A stretch of DNA of 64,000 nt from contig NZ_CP100647.1 in the NCBI RefSeq assembly GCF_024266585.1, forward strand, positions 2,213,001 to 2,277,000, in the 5' to 3' direction. Positions 44,381 through 54,110 of this stretch are shown here, piece after piece. The position numbers and the translations under genes are program-made. Every line of letters starts with the position of its first letter. The first letter of the stretch is position 1. The stretch is from Xanthomonas sacchari (lineage in GTDB: Bacteria; Pseudomonadota; Gammaproteobacteria; Xanthomonadales; Xanthomonadaceae). The notes below the pieces were generated by a model that was not told the origin of the DNA, ran no database searches, and saw nothing but the letters and a program-made list of their open reading frames with translations.

Positions 44381-45508
44381 CTATCCTCGCACGTCGGCAG
44401 GCGCCGCCGGCCGCGAAGGCACAGTCGGCGTGTGGGCCGACGTGTCCGCATGCCGGGCCAGCGCCCACTGCACGTGTTCGCGCACCAGCGGCGAAGGATG
44501 CTGCGCGCGCGCGTCGAGCGCGGCCAGCACCTGCGGCGTGGTCGGCGCGTTGCCCAGCGCCACCGCCAGATTGCGCAGCCAGCGTTCGTGGCCGCTGCGG
44601 CGGATCGCGCTGCCTTCGGTGCGGCGCAGGAACTCGTCTTCTTCCCAGGCGAACAACTGCGCCAGCGTGGCCTTGTCCAGGTCGTTGCGGGCGCGGAAGT
44701 CCGGTTCGTCGCTGCGCTTGGCGAACTTGTTCCAGGGGCAGATCAGCTGGCAATCGTCGCAGCCGAAGATGCGGTTGCCGATCGCCGGGCGCAGTTCTTC
44801 GGGAATCGCGCCGTCGTGCTCGATGGTCAGGTAGGCGATGCAGCGGCGCGCATCGAGCCGGTACGGCGCGACGATCGCCTGGGTCGGGCAGACGTCGATG
44901 CAGCGCGTGCAGGTGCCGCAGTGCGCGCTGGCCGGCGGATCGATCGGCAGCGGCAGGTCGACGTAGATCTCGCCGAGGAAGAACCAGGAGCCGCCGTTGC
45001 GGTCGATCAGGCAGGTGTGCTTGCCGATCCAGCCCAGGCCGGCATCGCGCGCCAGGGCGCGTTCGAGCACCGGCGCGGAGTCGACAAACACGCGGTGGCC
45101 GAACGGGCCGATCTCCCGCTGGATGCGCTCGGCCAGCTTCTGCAGGCGGTTGCGCATCAGCTTGTGGTAATCGCGGCCCAGCGCGTAGCGCGCGACGTAG
45201 GCGCGCTCGCCGTCGCGCAGCGTGTCCCAGGCCGAATCGTCGTCGTTGCGGCCGTAGTCCAGCCCGACCGAGATCACCCGCAGCGTGCCCGGAATCAACT
45301 CCGCCGGGCGGGAACGCTTGTCGCCGTGCTGCGCCATCCAGTGCATCGTGCCGTACAGGCCCTGTTCCAGCCAGTCGCGCAGATGCGCCTCGTCCTGCTG
45401 CAGCTCGATCCCGGCGATGCCGCAGCGCTGGAAGCCGAACGTGCGCGCGAGCGCGCGGATGCGCGCGGCGGCGGCGTGGGGATCGGCGATGGCGAGGCGG
45501 GCGGACAT
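44381..45508 (-). CDS. queG: Epoxyqueuosine reductase
   Basis: Cobalamin and iron-sulphur enzyme making the last step of queuosine in tRNA. The 375 residues have the N-terminal cobalamin-binding half and two [4Fe-4S] sites: [16 protein letters not shown] and [13 protein letters not shown]. The C-terminal HEAT-like part ([19 protein letters not shown]) is present. Its start codon is only 23 bases from that of nnr, transcribed the other way, so their promoters overlap the coding regions. Confidence 0.96.
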   Translation of the reverse strand: MSARLAIADPHAAAARIRALARTFGFQRCGIAGIELQQDEAHLRDWLEQGLYGTMHWMAQHGDKRSRPAELIPGTLRVISVGLDYGRNDDDSAWDTLRDGERAYVARYALGRDYHKLMRNRLQKLAERIQREIGPFGHRVFVDSAPVLERALARDAGLGWIGKHTCLIDRNGGSWFFLGEIYVDLPLPIDPPASAHCGTCTRCIDVCPTQAIVAPYRLDARRCIAYLTIEHDGAIPEELRPAIGNRIFGCDDCQLICPWNKFAKRSDEPDFRARNDLDKATLAQLFAWEEDEFLRRTEGSAIRRSGHERWLRNLAVALGNAPTTPQVLAALDARAQHPSPLVREHVQWALARHADTSAHTPTVPSRPAAPADVRG

Positions 45509-45531
45509 CGCGCAAGTATAGAATCCCGTGC

Positions 45532-47019
45532 ATGTACGACTGTTTCGATCTCCACGCCACCGCGGCCGCGCGCCGCATCGACGCGCAGGCCACCGCGCTG
45601 CTCGGCGGCGACGGCTACACGCTGATGCAGCGCGCCGGCCAGGCCGCCTGGCAGACGCTGTTGCAGCGCTGGCCGCAGGCGCAGCGCATCCTGGTGGCCT
45701 GCGGCAGCGGCAACAACGGCGGCGATGGCTACGTGCTGGCGCGGCTGGCGCACCGCGCCGGGCGCCAGGTGCGCGTGCTGCAGTTGCCCGGGCGCGGGCC
45801 GCAATCGCCGCTGGCGCAGCGTGCCTGCACCGACTACATCGGCGTGGGCGGCCGTATCGAGGAGTTCGACGCGGCGCTGGCGCCGGCCGACGTGGTGGTG
45901 GATGCGCTGCTCGGGATCGGGCTCAATCGCGCGCCCGATGCCGAACTGGCGGCACTGTTCGGCGCGTTGGGCGGGCTCGGTGCGCCGGTGCTGGCGCTGG
46001 ACGTGCCCAGCGGCGTCGACGCCGAATCCGGCAGCGTGCCCGGCGCGGTCCTGCCGGCGACGCTGACCCTGCAGTTCATCGTCGCCCACGCCGGGCTGCA
46101 TACCGGTGCGGCGTTGAATCATGTCGGCGAGCGCGCCTTGGCGACGCTGGAGGTGCCGTCGGCGGCGTTCGCCGGCTGTGCGCCGCGTGCGCAGGCCTGG
46201 ACCGTCGGCGCCTTGCGCAGCCGTCTGGCGCCGCGCCGGCAGGACAGCCACAAGGGCGATTCCGGCCATGTGCTGTGCGTCGGCGGCAACCTCGGCAGCG
46301 GCGGCGCGGTGATGCTCGGTGCCGAATCGGCCCTGCGCAGCGGGGCTGGCCTGGTCAGCGTGGCGACCCGCGGCGTGCACGTGGCGCCGCTGCTGGCGCG
46401 CTGTCCGGAGGCGATGGTGCATGCGGTCGACGATGCGGCGGCGCTGGCGCCATTGCTGCGCAAGGCCGACGTGGTCGCGCTCGGCCCCGGGCTGGGCCAG
46501 GATGCCTGGGCGCAGGCGCTGTGGCAGGCGGTGCTGGCCGACGCGGAGCGCGCGCTGGTGCTGGATGCCGATGCCTTGAACCTGCTCGCGCAGGCGCCGC
46601 GGGCCGTACCGCAGGCGGTGCTGACCCCGCATCCGGGCGAGGCCGGGCGCCTGCTCGGCCTCTCCACCGCCCAGGTGCAGCGCGATCGCTTCGCGGCCGC
46701 CGCGGCATTGGCCGACCGCTACCAGGCCGCGGTGGTGCTGAAAGGCGCCGGCAGCCTGGTCGCCGCACCGGGGCAAACGCCGCGGGTGATCGCCGCCGGC
46801 AATCCGGGCATGGCGGTCGGCGGCATGGGCGATCTGCTGACCGGGGTAGTCGCGGCGCTGCGCGCGCAAGGCCTGGCGGCGTTCGAGGCGGCCAGCGTCG
46901 GCGCGTTGCTGCATGCCGGCGCCGGCGACCGCGCCGCCGCCGCGGGCCAGCGCGGGCTGCTGCCCACCGACCTGTTGCCGGCGCTGCGGCGCCTGTCCAA
47001 TCCGGAATCCACACCATGA
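45532..47019 (+). CDS. nnr: Bifunctional NAD(P)HX epimerase/dehydratase
   Basis: Repairs hydrated NADH and NADPH: N-terminal YjeF epimerase and C-terminal ADP-dependent dehydratase. The 495 residues include [19 protein letters not shown] and [12 protein letters not shown] (epimerase half), then [33 protein letters not shown] and [18 protein letters not shown] (kinase-like dehydratase half). A TATAGAAT just upstream suggests a very short or absent leader. The stop overlaps tsaE as ATGA. Confidence 0.96.
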   Translation: MYDCFDLHATAAARRIDAQATALLGGDGYTLMQRAGQAAWQTLLQRWPQAQRILVACGSGNNGGDGYVLARLAHRAGRQVRVLQLPGRGPQSPLAQRACTDYIGVGGRIEEFDAALAPADVVVDALLGIGLNRAPDAELAALFGALGGLGAPVLALDVPSGVDAESGSVPGAVLPATLTLQFIVAHAGLHTGAALNHVGERALATLEVPSAAFAGCAPRAQAWTVGALRSRLAPRRQDSHKGDSGHVLCVGGNLGSGGAVMLGAESALRSGAGLVSVATRGVHVAPLLARCPEAMVHAVDDAAALAPLLRKADVVALGPGLGQDAWAQALWQAVLADAERALVLDADALNLLAQAPRAVPQAVLTPHPGEAGRLLGLSTAQVQRDRFAAAAALADRYQAAVVLKGAGSLVAAPGQTPRVIAAGNPGMAVGGMGDLLTGVVAALRAQGLAAFEAASVGALLHAGAGDRAAAAGQRGLLPTDLLPALRRLSNPESTP

Positions 47020-47498
47020 GCATGGCCTTGTTCCTGCCCGACAGCGAGGCTACCGAACGCCTCGGTCGCGCACTGGCCGCGACCCGCCCGGCACAGGCCT
47101 CGGTGCATCTGCACGGGGACCTGGGCGCCGGCAAATCGACCCTGGCGCGGGCGCTGCTGCGCGCGCTCGGGGTGCAGGGCGCGATCCGCAGCCCCACCTA
47201 TACCCTGGTGGAGCGCTATCCGCTGGCCGACGGCGAGGCCTGGCACCTGGATCTGTACCGCATCGGCGCGGCCGGCGAGCTGGATTTCCTGGGGTTGGAC
47301 GAGGGCGGGGCCACGCTGTGGCTGGTGGAATGGCCCGAGCGCGGCGGCGACGTGCTGGCGCCGGCCGATCTGGACGTGCGACTGGCAGTGCGCGCGCACG
47401 GGCGCAGCGTCGTCCTGCAGGCGCGCACCGAGGTCGGCGCCGCTTGGTTGGCACGGATGGCCGAACAGGCCGACTTGCAGGGACTTTTTGCCGGCTGA
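47016..47498 (+). CDS. tsaE: tRNA threonylcarbamoyladenosine ATPase TsaE
   Basis: ATPase partner of TsaB/TsaD in making t6A in tRNA. The 160 residues carry the Walker A GDLGAGKSTLARALL and switch-like SPTYTLVERYP, with WHLDLYRIGAAGELDFLGLD and the C-terminal LWLVEWPERGG. Coupled to nnr by ATGA, as in many gammaproteobacteria where nnr-tsaE-amiB-mutL form a set; the same order is seen here. Confidence 0.95.
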   Translation: MSMALFLPDSEATERLGRALAATRPAQASVHLHGDLGAGKSTLARALLRALGVQGAIRSPTYTLVERYPLADGEAWHLDLYRIGAAGELDFLGLDEGGATLWLVEWPERGGDVLAPADLDVRLAVRAHGRSVVLQARTEVGAAWLARMAEQADLQGLFAG

Positions 47499-47579
47499 CG
47501 CTAGGAAGTGAAGGCAGGTTATGGATTATTAAGGGAAAACCGCTTGCCTTTGGCTCCCGGCGATGTTTGAATCGCGTTC

Positions 47580-49157
47580 ATGCGCCCGGGGACCCGTTTT
47601 TTCGCCAGTTTCGCCGCCGCCGCAGGCTGGTGCCTGGCGGCGCAGGCGGCGTTCGCCGGTCAGGTGCAGTCGGTCTCTCTGGATAACGGCGCCACCGGCA
47701 CCCGCGCGGAGATCCGCCTGCAGGGCAGTGGCGGCTTCAGCACGCTGTCGCTGGCCAATCCCAATCGTCTTGTGGTGGATCTTCCCGAGTCGTCCGCGGT
47801 CAAGGGGCTGAAGCTGCCGGCCGGCGGCGGCGTGGTCAGCGCCGTGCGCACCGGGCATCCGGTACCGGGCACCTTGCGCATCGTGTTCGATCTGAGCAGC
47901 CCGGTGGTGGCGTTCAAGCCGCAGATGCAGACCATTGGCGGCAGTTCGGTGCTGGTGATCGAGTGGCCGGGCGAGGCGCCGGCGGGCAGGGCGGTGGCCG
48001 GCGACGCGCCGGCAGCCGCGGCCGCGCTGCCCCAGGCCGCGCCAGTGCCGGTGCCCAGGCCGCCAGCGGATGCGCGGGCCGAAGCGGCGCGCGCGACCGC
48101 GGCGTTGACCTCGTCGGTGGTGCAGCGCGCCAGCCAGCCCGCGCCGGCCCCGCCGCCGCCGCCCGCCGCGGCCGCACCGACCGTCGTGGCGGCCGCGCCG
48201 ACCGCGGTCGCGGCGGGATCCGGCCGTCCCATGCCGGGGGTGGTGGTGCCGCCGCCGACGCCCGCGCCGGTCGCGCCGCCGGCGAACGAGAGCTCCGAGC
48301 GTGACGACGCGGACGACGCGGCGGTCGTCGCTGCCGCCGAAGCGCGGCCGGTGATGCCCAGCGCGGCGGCGCGGGTGAAGATGGCGCCGGGCATGCGTCC
48401 GCTGATCGTGGCCATCGATCCGGGCCATGGCGGCCAGGATCCCGGCGCCAGCGGCCCGACCGGCAAGCACGAGAAGGACGTGACCTTGGCCATCGGCCGC
48501 GAACTGGCGCGCCAGATCAACGCCACGCCGGGCATGAAGGCCTACATGACCCGCACCACCGACGTGTTCATTCCGTTGCCGATGCGTGCGCAGAAGGCGC
48601 GCGCGGCCAAGGCCGACATCTTCATCTCGATCCATGCCGATGCGGCCGAGAACCGCAGCGCGACCGGCTCCTCGGTGTACGTGCTGTCGACCAAGGGCGC
48701 CTCCTCGCAGCGCGCGCGCTGGCTGGCGGACAAGGAAAACGCGGCCGACCTGATCGGCGGCGTGCGCCTGCAGAAGACCGACAGCACCCTGGCCAACGTG
48801 TTGCTGGACCTGGCCCAGAGCGGCCACATGAAGGCCTCCGAAGACGCGGCCGGGCACGTGCTGGGCGGGCTCAAGCGGATCGGCAACAACCACAAGCCGG
48901 AGATCGAGCGCGCCAACTTCGCGGTGCTGCGCACCTCGGACATGCCGGCGATGCTGGTCGAGACCGCCTTCATCTCCAACCCGGACGAGGAGCGCCGGTT
49001 GACCGATCCGGCCTATCAGCGCCGCATCGCCAGCGCCGTGCTCGACGGCGTCAGCACCTTCTTCACCCGGCAGCCGCCGCCGGGCACGCTGTTCGCCGCG
49101 CGCGCACAGGCCGAGGCGGAAGCGGCGGCCGGCACCGTGGCCGGCGGCAGTCGCTGA
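47580..49157 (+). CDS. N-acetylmuramoyl-L-alanine amidase (AmiC/AmiB-like)
   Basis: Periplasmic amidase that cuts stem peptides from peptidoglycan during cell separation. The 525 residues have a signal peptide (FFASFAAAAGWCLAAQAAFA), an AMIN domain (about 30-130), a long Ala/Pro linker (about 135-270) and an Amidase_3 domain with VAIDPGHGGQDPGASGP, the Zn ligands in IFISIHADA and MLVETAFISNPDEE. Unlike AmiB of E. coli no LysM domain is seen at the end. It follows tsaE by 81 bases and precedes mutL. Confidence 0.94.
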   Translation: MRPGTRFFASFAAAAGWCLAAQAAFAGQVQSVSLDNGATGTRAEIRLQGSGGFSTLSLANPNRLVVDLPESSAVKGLKLPAGGGVVSAVRTGHPVPGTLRIVFDLSSPVVAFKPQMQTIGGSSVLVIEWPGEAPAGRAVAGDAPAAAAALPQAAPVPVPRPPADARAEAARATAALTSSVVQRASQPAPAPPPPPAAAAPTVVAAAPTAVAAGSGRPMPGVVVPPPTPAPVAPPANESSERDDADDAAVVAAAEARPVMPSAAARVKMAPGMRPLIVAIDPGHGGQDPGASGPTGKHEKDVTLAIGRELARQINATPGMKAYMTRTTDVFIPLPMRAQKARAAKADIFISIHADAAENRSATGSSVYVLSTKGASSQRARWLADKENAADLIGGVRLQKTDSTLANVLLDLAQSGHMKASEDAAGHVLGGLKRIGNNHKPEIERANFAVLRTSDMPAMLVETAFISNPDEERRLTDPAYQRRIASAVLDGVSTFFTRQPPPGTLFAARAQAEAEAAAGTVAGGSR

Positions 49158-49291
49158 GACGCTATCATTAACGGCTGATCCTCGATGACGGCGTCCGCGC
49201 CGCGAGCCGTGCCGATGTCATTTTCCTGCTGTCGTCCTCCTTTCGTCGCCACGACCGGCGTGCGCCTGCGCGTGCATGGGGCCGCGACCGC

Positions 49292-51166
49292 ATGAGCATC
49301 CGTCAGCTGCCCGAGATCCTGATCAACCAGATCGCCGCCGGCGAAGTGGTCGAGCGTCCGGCCTCGGTGGTCAAGGAACTGGTGGAGAACGCGCTGGACG
49401 CCGGCGCGCGCCGCGTCGACATCGATCTGGAAGAAGGCGGCGTGCGCCTGATCCGCATCCGCGACGACGGCGGCGGCATCGCGCCCGAGGAACTGCCGCT
49501 GGCGGTGTCGCGGCATGCGACCAGCAAGATCGCCTCGCTGGACGACCTGGAATCGGTGGGTACGCTGGGTTTCCGCGGCGAGGCGCTGCCGTCGATCGCT
49601 TCGGTCAGCCGCTTCACCCTGGCCTCGCGCCGCGCCGGCGACGAGCACGGCGCGGCCCTGCAGGTCGAAGGCGGCAAGGTCGGCGAGGTGCAGCCGCGCG
49701 CGCTGCCGCCGGGCACCCTGGTCGAGGTCCGCGAGCTGTTCTACAACGTGCCGGCGCGGCGCAAGTTCCTGCGCGCCGAACGCACCGAACTGGGCCACAT
49801 CGAAGAGTGGCTGCGTTCGCTGGCGCTGGCGCGCCCGGACGTGGAGCTGCGCGTCGCGCACAACGGCAAGCCGTCGCGGCGCTACAAGCCGGGCGATCTG
49901 TACTCGGACGCGCGCCTGGGCGAAACCCTGGGCGAGGACTTCGCGCGGCAGGCGCTACGGGTGGACCACAGCGGCGCCGGCCTGCGCCTGCATGGCTGGA
50001 TCGCGCAGCCGCATTACTCGCGCGCCAGCGCCGACCAGCAGTATCTCTACGTCAACGGCCGCTCGGTGCGCGACCGCAGCGTCGCCCACGCGGTGAAGAT
50101 GGCCTATGGCGACGTGCTGTTCCATGGCCGCCAGCCGGCCTATGTGCTGTTCCTGGAACTGGAACCCTCGCGGGTGGACGTCAACGTGCATCCGGCCAAG
50201 CACGAGGTGCGCTTCCGCGACGCGCGGCTGATCCACGATTTCGTCTATCGCACGCTGCAGGATGCCTTGGCGCAGACCCGTGCCGGCAGCCTGCCCGGGG
50301 CGCTGGGCGCCGACGCGGCGCCGCCTGCCGCGGCCGCGGGCGCTCCTGGCTGGGCGGCCGCAGGCGCGCCGAATGGCGGCAGCGGCGCGGGCGGCGGCGG
50401 GCAGGGCTACGGGTACGGCGCGCAGTGGCGCCCGGCGCAATCGCCGCTGGGCCTGCGCGTGGAAGAAGCGCCGGCCGCGTACGCGGCGCTGTATGCCGCG
50501 CCTGCGGAGGCGGGCACCGTCGCCGGCCGGCAGACCCAGGATCCGGCAGGCGGCCTGCCGCCGACCGTCGCCGACAGCGGCGTGCCGCCGCTGGGCTACG
50601 CCATCGCGCAGTTGCACGGCATCTACATCCTGGCCGAGAACGCCGACGGCCTGATCGTGGTCGACATGCACGCCGCGCACGAACGCATCGGCTACGAGCG
50701 CTTGAAGACCGCGCACGACGGCATCGGCCTGCATGCGCAGCCGCTGCTGGTGCCGATCACCCTGGCGGTCGGCGAACGCGATGCCGACACCGCCGAACGC
50801 GAGGCGGAGACGCTGGCCGCGCTCGGCTTCGAGGTCACCCGCAGCGGGCCGCAGTCGCTGCACGTGCGCAGCATCCCGGCGCTGCTGGCGCAGGCCGAGC
50901 CGGAGGCCTTGCTGCGCGACGTGCTCACCGACCTGCGCGAACACGGCCACAGCGGCCGCGTCGCCGGCGCCCGCGATGCGCTGCTGTCGACGATGGCCTG
51001 CCACGGCGCGGTACGCGCCAATCGCCGCCTCACCGTGCCGGAAATGAACGCCTTGCTGCGCGACATGGAAGCCACCGAGCGCTCCGGCCAGTGCAATCAT
51101 GGGCGTCCGACCTGGGCGCGGTTCACCCTGGGCGAAATCGATCGTTGGTTCTTGCGGGGACGATGA
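49292..51166 (+). CDS. mutL: DNA mismatch repair protein MutL
   Basis: Links MutS recognition to strand excision. The 624 residues have the GHKL ATPase motifs ([40 protein letters not shown]), a Gly/Ala-rich linker (about 330-410) and the C-terminal dimer domain. The segment [12 protein letters not shown] fits the endonuclease pattern DQHA(X)2E(X)4E with Met for Gln, so the protein probably nicks DNA. The stop overlaps the ATG of the DUF1684 gene. Confidence 0.97.
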   Translation: MSIRQLPEILINQIAAGEVVERPASVVKELVENALDAGARRVDIDLEEGGVRLIRIRDDGGGIAPEELPLAVSRHATSKIASLDDLESVGTLGFRGEALPSIASVSRFTLASRRAGDEHGAALQVEGGKVGEVQPRALPPGTLVEVRELFYNVPARRKFLRAERTELGHIEEWLRSLALARPDVELRVAHNGKPSRRYKPGDLYSDARLGETLGEDFARQALRVDHSGAGLRLHGWIAQPHYSRASADQQYLYVNGRSVRDRSVAHAVKMAYGDVLFHGRQPAYVLFLELEPSRVDVNVHPAKHEVRFRDARLIHDFVYRTLQDALAQTRAGSLPGALGADAAPPAAAAGAPGWAAAGAPNGGSGAGGGGQGYGYGAQWRPAQSPLGLRVEEAPAAYAALYAAPAEAGTVAGRQTQDPAGGLPPTVADSGVPPLGYAIAQLHGIYILAENADGLIVVDMHAAHERIGYERLKTAHDGIGLHAQPLLVPITLAVGERDADTAEREAETLAALGFEVTRSGPQSLHVRSIPALLAQAEPEALLRDVLTDLREHGHSGRVAGARDALLSTMACHGAVRANRRLTVPEMNALLRDMEATERSGQCNHGRPTWARFTLGEIDRWFLRGR

Positions 51167-52095
51167 TGGACAAGCGGATCTGGACGACGGCGCTGCTGGC
51201 GGCGCTTGTCGCCTTGGTGGGATGCGGCAAGCAGGCGCCGGCACCGGCCGCGCCGACAGCGCCGGACGCGCGGTTCGTGGCCGACGAACAGGCCTGGCGC
51301 GCGCAGCGCCAGCGCGAGCTGCAGGCGCCGGACGGCTGGACCAGCCTGGTCGGCCTGCACTGGCTGGAACTGAAGGAGCACTACATCGGCAGCGGCGCGG
51401 ACAGCGGCATCCGCCTGGCGGTGGGGCCGGCGCGGATGGCGCTGGTGTCGCAGGTGCAGCGCGAGGTGTACCTGACCCCGGAGCGTGGCGTCGGACTGAG
51501 CGTCGCCGGCGCGCCGGTGCAGGGGCGCATCCGCCTGTACAGCGACCACGACCCGCAGCCGACGGTCGTCGACTTCGACGACGGCAAGGGCAAGCTCAGC
51601 CTGATCGAGCGCGGCGGTCGCTACGCCTTGCGGGTCAAGCACGCCGATGCGCCGACCCGGCGCGGCTTCACCGGCGTGCCGTACTGGCCGCTGGCCGAGT
51701 CCTGGCGCGTGCGCGGCCGCTTCGTGCCCAATCCGCCCGGCACCACCCTGCCCATCGTCGACATCATCGGCGTCACCACGCCATCGCCCAATCCCGGTGC
51801 CCTGGAGTTCGAGCGCGGCGGCAAGCGCTACCGCCTGCAGGCCATCGGCGAACCCGGCCAGCCGCTGTTCGTGGTGTTCGCCGACCGCACCAGCGGCCAC
51901 GGCAGCTACCCGGCCGGACGCTTCCTGGACGTGGACGCGCCCGCCGCCGACGGCAGCGTGGTGCTGGATTTCAACCGCGCCTACGACCCGCCGTGCGCGT
52001 TCACCCCGTTCGCGACCTGTCCGCTGCCGCCGCCGGAAAACCGCCTCGACCTGGCGGTGGACGCCGGCGAGAAGGCCTACGCCGCCGCCCATTGA
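51163..52095 (+). CDS. DUF1684 lipoprotein
   Basis: A 310-residue predicted lipoprotein: signal [13 protein letters not shown] with lipobox LVGC, then the DUF1684 core with [20 protein letters not shown] and [22 protein letters not shown] and the C-terminal [20 protein letters not shown], where two Cys are conserved. The function of the family is not known. The start overlaps the mutL stop (ATGATG), so it is co-translated, though nothing links it to mismatch repair. Confidence 0.88.
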   Translation: MMDKRIWTTALLAALVALVGCGKQAPAPAAPTAPDARFVADEQAWRAQRQRELQAPDGWTSLVGLHWLELKEHYIGSGADSGIRLAVGPARMALVSQVQREVYLTPERGVGLSVAGAPVQGRIRLYSDHDPQPTVVDFDDGKGKLSLIERGGRYALRVKHADAPTRRGFTGVPYWPLAESWRVRGRFVPNPPGTTLPIVDIIGVTTPSPNPGALEFERGGKRYRLQAIGEPGQPLFVVFADRTSGHGSYPAGRFLDVDAPAADGSVVLDFNRAYDPPCAFTPFATCPLPPPENRLDLAVDAGEKAYAAAH

Positions 52096-52108
52096 ACCGA
52101 GGAAGCCG

Positions 52109-53089
52109 ATGACCCCGTTCCCGCGCCCGTTGCGCCGCCTGCTGCTGGGCCTGTCGCTGTGCCTGGTGCTGCCGGCACTGGCCCGCACGCCGCCGCCGGT
52201 GGCCGCGACGCCTGTCGCACCCGCCGCCGCTGCGCCCACCGTGGCGCCGCCCACGCCGTTGTTGTGGAAGGTCAGCGGCCCGCGCGGGGCGCTGTACCTG
52301 CTGGGTTCGTTCCACATGCTCAAGGCCGACGACTATCCGCTGGCGCGCGAGGTCGATGCGGCCTATGCGGCCTCGCCGCGGCTGCTGTTCGAACTGGCAC
52401 CCAAGGACGTGGACGCGCCGCAGCTGGGCGCACAGATGCTGCAGGCGGCACAGCGCCATGACGGCAAGCGGCTGCAGGACGACCTGGACCCGGCGACCTG
52501 GGAGCGGCTGCGCCGCTATGCCGCCGGGCACGGCCTGCCGCTGGCGCAGATGAGCGGTTTCGAGCCGTGGTTCGTCGGCCTCAGCATCAGCATCGCCGAC
52601 ATGAAGGCGCAGGGCCTGCAGGCCGATGCCGGGCTGGACCGCCACTTCATGACCCTGGCCCTGCAGGACGGCAAGACCGCCGAAGGCCTGGAGACGGCGC
52701 AGGCGCAGATCGACCTGCTCGACGGCATGGACCCGGTGGAGCAGAAGCAGATGCTGACCGAGGCGCTGGACGATGCCGAGCAGGGTGCGGCGCAGACCCT
52801 GCGCCTGCACGACGCCTGGCGCCGCGGCGACGAGCGCCAGCTGTGGCAGGAGATCGGCGCGCAGATGAAGCGCGACTACCCGCGGCTGTACCAGCGCATC
52901 GACGTGGAGCGCAACCAGGCCTGGCTGCCGCGCCTGGAGCAGCGCCTGAAGGATGGCGGCGGCGACACCCTGGTGGTGGTCGGCGCGCTGCATCTGCTGG
53001 GGCCCGACGGCGTGGTCGACGGCTTGCGCGCGCGCGGCTACAAGGTCGAGCGGATCTGCGCGAGCTGCAAGCCGGCAAGGTCGCGCTGA
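52109..53089 (+). CDS. TraB/GumN-family exported protein, complete motif set
   Basis: A 326-residue protein with a signal peptide (LRRLLLGLSLCLVLPALA) and a Pro/Ala linker before the TraB/GumN domain. The conserved positions are intact: LLGSFHMLKADDYPL near the start and VVVGALHLLGPDGVVDGL near the end, which in this superfamily supply metal-binding His. It is therefore a possible metalloprotease-type protein of the envelope; activity is unproven for bacterial members. A ribosome site GAGGAAG precedes the ATG. Paralogue of gumN in this window. Confidence 0.88.
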   Translation: MTPFPRPLRRLLLGLSLCLVLPALARTPPPVAATPVAPAAAAPTVAPPTPLLWKVSGPRGALYLLGSFHMLKADDYPLAREVDAAYAASPRLLFELAPKDVDAPQLGAQMLQAAQRHDGKRLQDDLDPATWERLRRYAAGHGLPLAQMSGFEPWFVGLSISIADMKAQGLQADAGLDRHFMTLALQDGKTAEGLETAQAQIDLLDGMDPVEQKQMLTEALDDAEQGAAQTLRLHDAWRRGDERQLWQEIGAQMKRDYPRLYQRIDVERNQAWLPRLEQRLKDGGGDTLVVVGALHLLGPDGVVDGLRARGYKVERICASCKPARSR

Positions 53090-53094
53090 GCAGG

Positions 53095-53367
53095 TCTGCG
53101 CGGCTGCGCCCGACCCTCATCCGCCCCTGCGGGGCACCTTCTCCCGGCGGGAGAAGGGAACAGCCATAGCCCCTCTCCCACCGGGAGAGGGGTTGGGGTG
53201 AGGGTAGGGCGCGAAGCGCTCCCGCCGAAGCAAGTCTGCGCGGCTGCGCCCGACCCTCATCCGCCCCTGCGGGGTACCTTCTCCCGGCGGGAGAAGGGAA
53301 ACGCCATAGCCCCTCTCCCATCGGGAGAGGGGTTGGGGTGAGGGTAAGGCGCGAAGCGCCCCGCCGA
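53095..53367. repeat. Two tandem copies of a 140-bp intergenic repeat
   Basis: Unit 1 begins TCTGCGCGGCTGCGCC at 53095, unit 2 at 53235, a period of 140 bases. Each unit holds two palindromes, CTTCTCCCGGCGGGAGAAG and CCCCTCTCCC(A/T)(C)CGGGAGAGGGG, and TTGGGGTGAGGGTA. The units are nearly identical. The same palindromes in fragmentary form occur near 63600-63632. It lies between convergent genes and could also end transcription. Confidence 0.85.
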
Positions 53368-53387
53368 ACCCTGCGCGGTCGCGCGGC

Positions 53388-53900
53388 TCAGCGCGGACGC
53401 GATTTCGGCGTGGCGCCGGCCGGCGGTTCGCCGGGCTTGCCCGCGCCGCCGGCCGGGCGGCCGAAGCCGGCGCCGAGGTTGCGCTGGAACTCCTGCCACA
53501 GCTCCAGGTTGCGCTCGGTGAGCTGGTTCATCATGGTCCACGGGGTCTGCCCCAGCAGATTGCCCATCTGCTGGCGGAACTGCTGCTGCTGGTCGAGGAA
53601 CACCTGCATGCTGCGCTCCAGGTAGTTGCCCATGAAGCCCTGCAGCGAGTCGCCGTAGAAGCGGATGATCTGGCTGAGCAACTGGGTGGACAGCATCGGT
53701 TCGCCGTCCTGTTCCTGGTCGGCGATGATCTGCAGCAGCACCGCACGGCTGAGGTCTTCGCCGGTCTTGGCGTCGCGGACTTCGAATTCCTCGCCGTCGA
53801 TGATCAGCTGGCGGACGTCTTCGATGGTGATGTAACTGGAGATCTCGGTGTCGTAGAGGCGGCGATTGGGATACTTCTTGATGATGCGGATCTCAGCCAT
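53388..53900 (-). CDS. phaR: Polyhydroxyalkanoate synthesis repressor PhaR
   Basis: DNA- and PHA-granule-binding regulator. The 170 residues have the PHB_acc_N domain (IRIIKKYPNRRLYDTEISSY, ITIEDVRQLIIDGEEFEV) and the PHB_acc domain (LLSQIIRFYGDSLQGFMG and NYLERSMQVFLDQQQQFRQQ), with a Pro/Gly-rich basic tail. The ATG at the conserved MAEIRIIKKYP was chosen; the upstream frame is not conserved. It follows phaB on the same strand, 210 bases away. No phaC is present in the window. Confidence 0.94.
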   Translation of the reverse strand: MAEIRIIKKYPNRRLYDTEISSYITIEDVRQLIIDGEEFEVRDAKTGEDLSRAVLLQIIADQEQDGEPMLSTQLLSQIIRFYGDSLQGFMGNYLERSMQVFLDQQQQFRQQMGNLLGQTPWTMMNQLTERNLELWQEFQRNLGAGFGRPAGGAGKPGEPPAGATPKSRPR

Positions 53901-54000
53901 GAAGCGGTCGCTCTGTGACGGTAGGCGCGCAGCATGGCGCAGCGCAGCAGGGCTTGCAACCGCCGTTGCCGCCTGAACAGGGGGGTGCAGCAAAAAATTT

Positions 54001-54014
54001 ATGCTGCGCAGCAT
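54001..54014. promoter_or_regulatory. Palindrome upstream of phaR, candidate PhaR site
   Basis: ATGCTGCGCAGCAT is a perfect 14-bp palindrome, 101 bases upstream of phaR, beside AAAAAATTT. Known PhaR operators are TGC/GCA-rich palindromes, so autoregulation is plausible. Confidence 0.5.
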
Positions 54015-54110
54015 TCGCGGCCCGGCACCGGTCGCCGCACGGGCCTTGATGGGCCGATCGCGGGCGGCGTTACCGCGCGCCCAGCGCCGCCGGCTGACCG
54101 ATTCAGCCGC

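Noticed and set aside
53095..53367. The doubled repeat as a CRISPR array
   Set aside because: Only two units of 140 bases with internal palindromes and no variable spacers; no cas genes are nearby.
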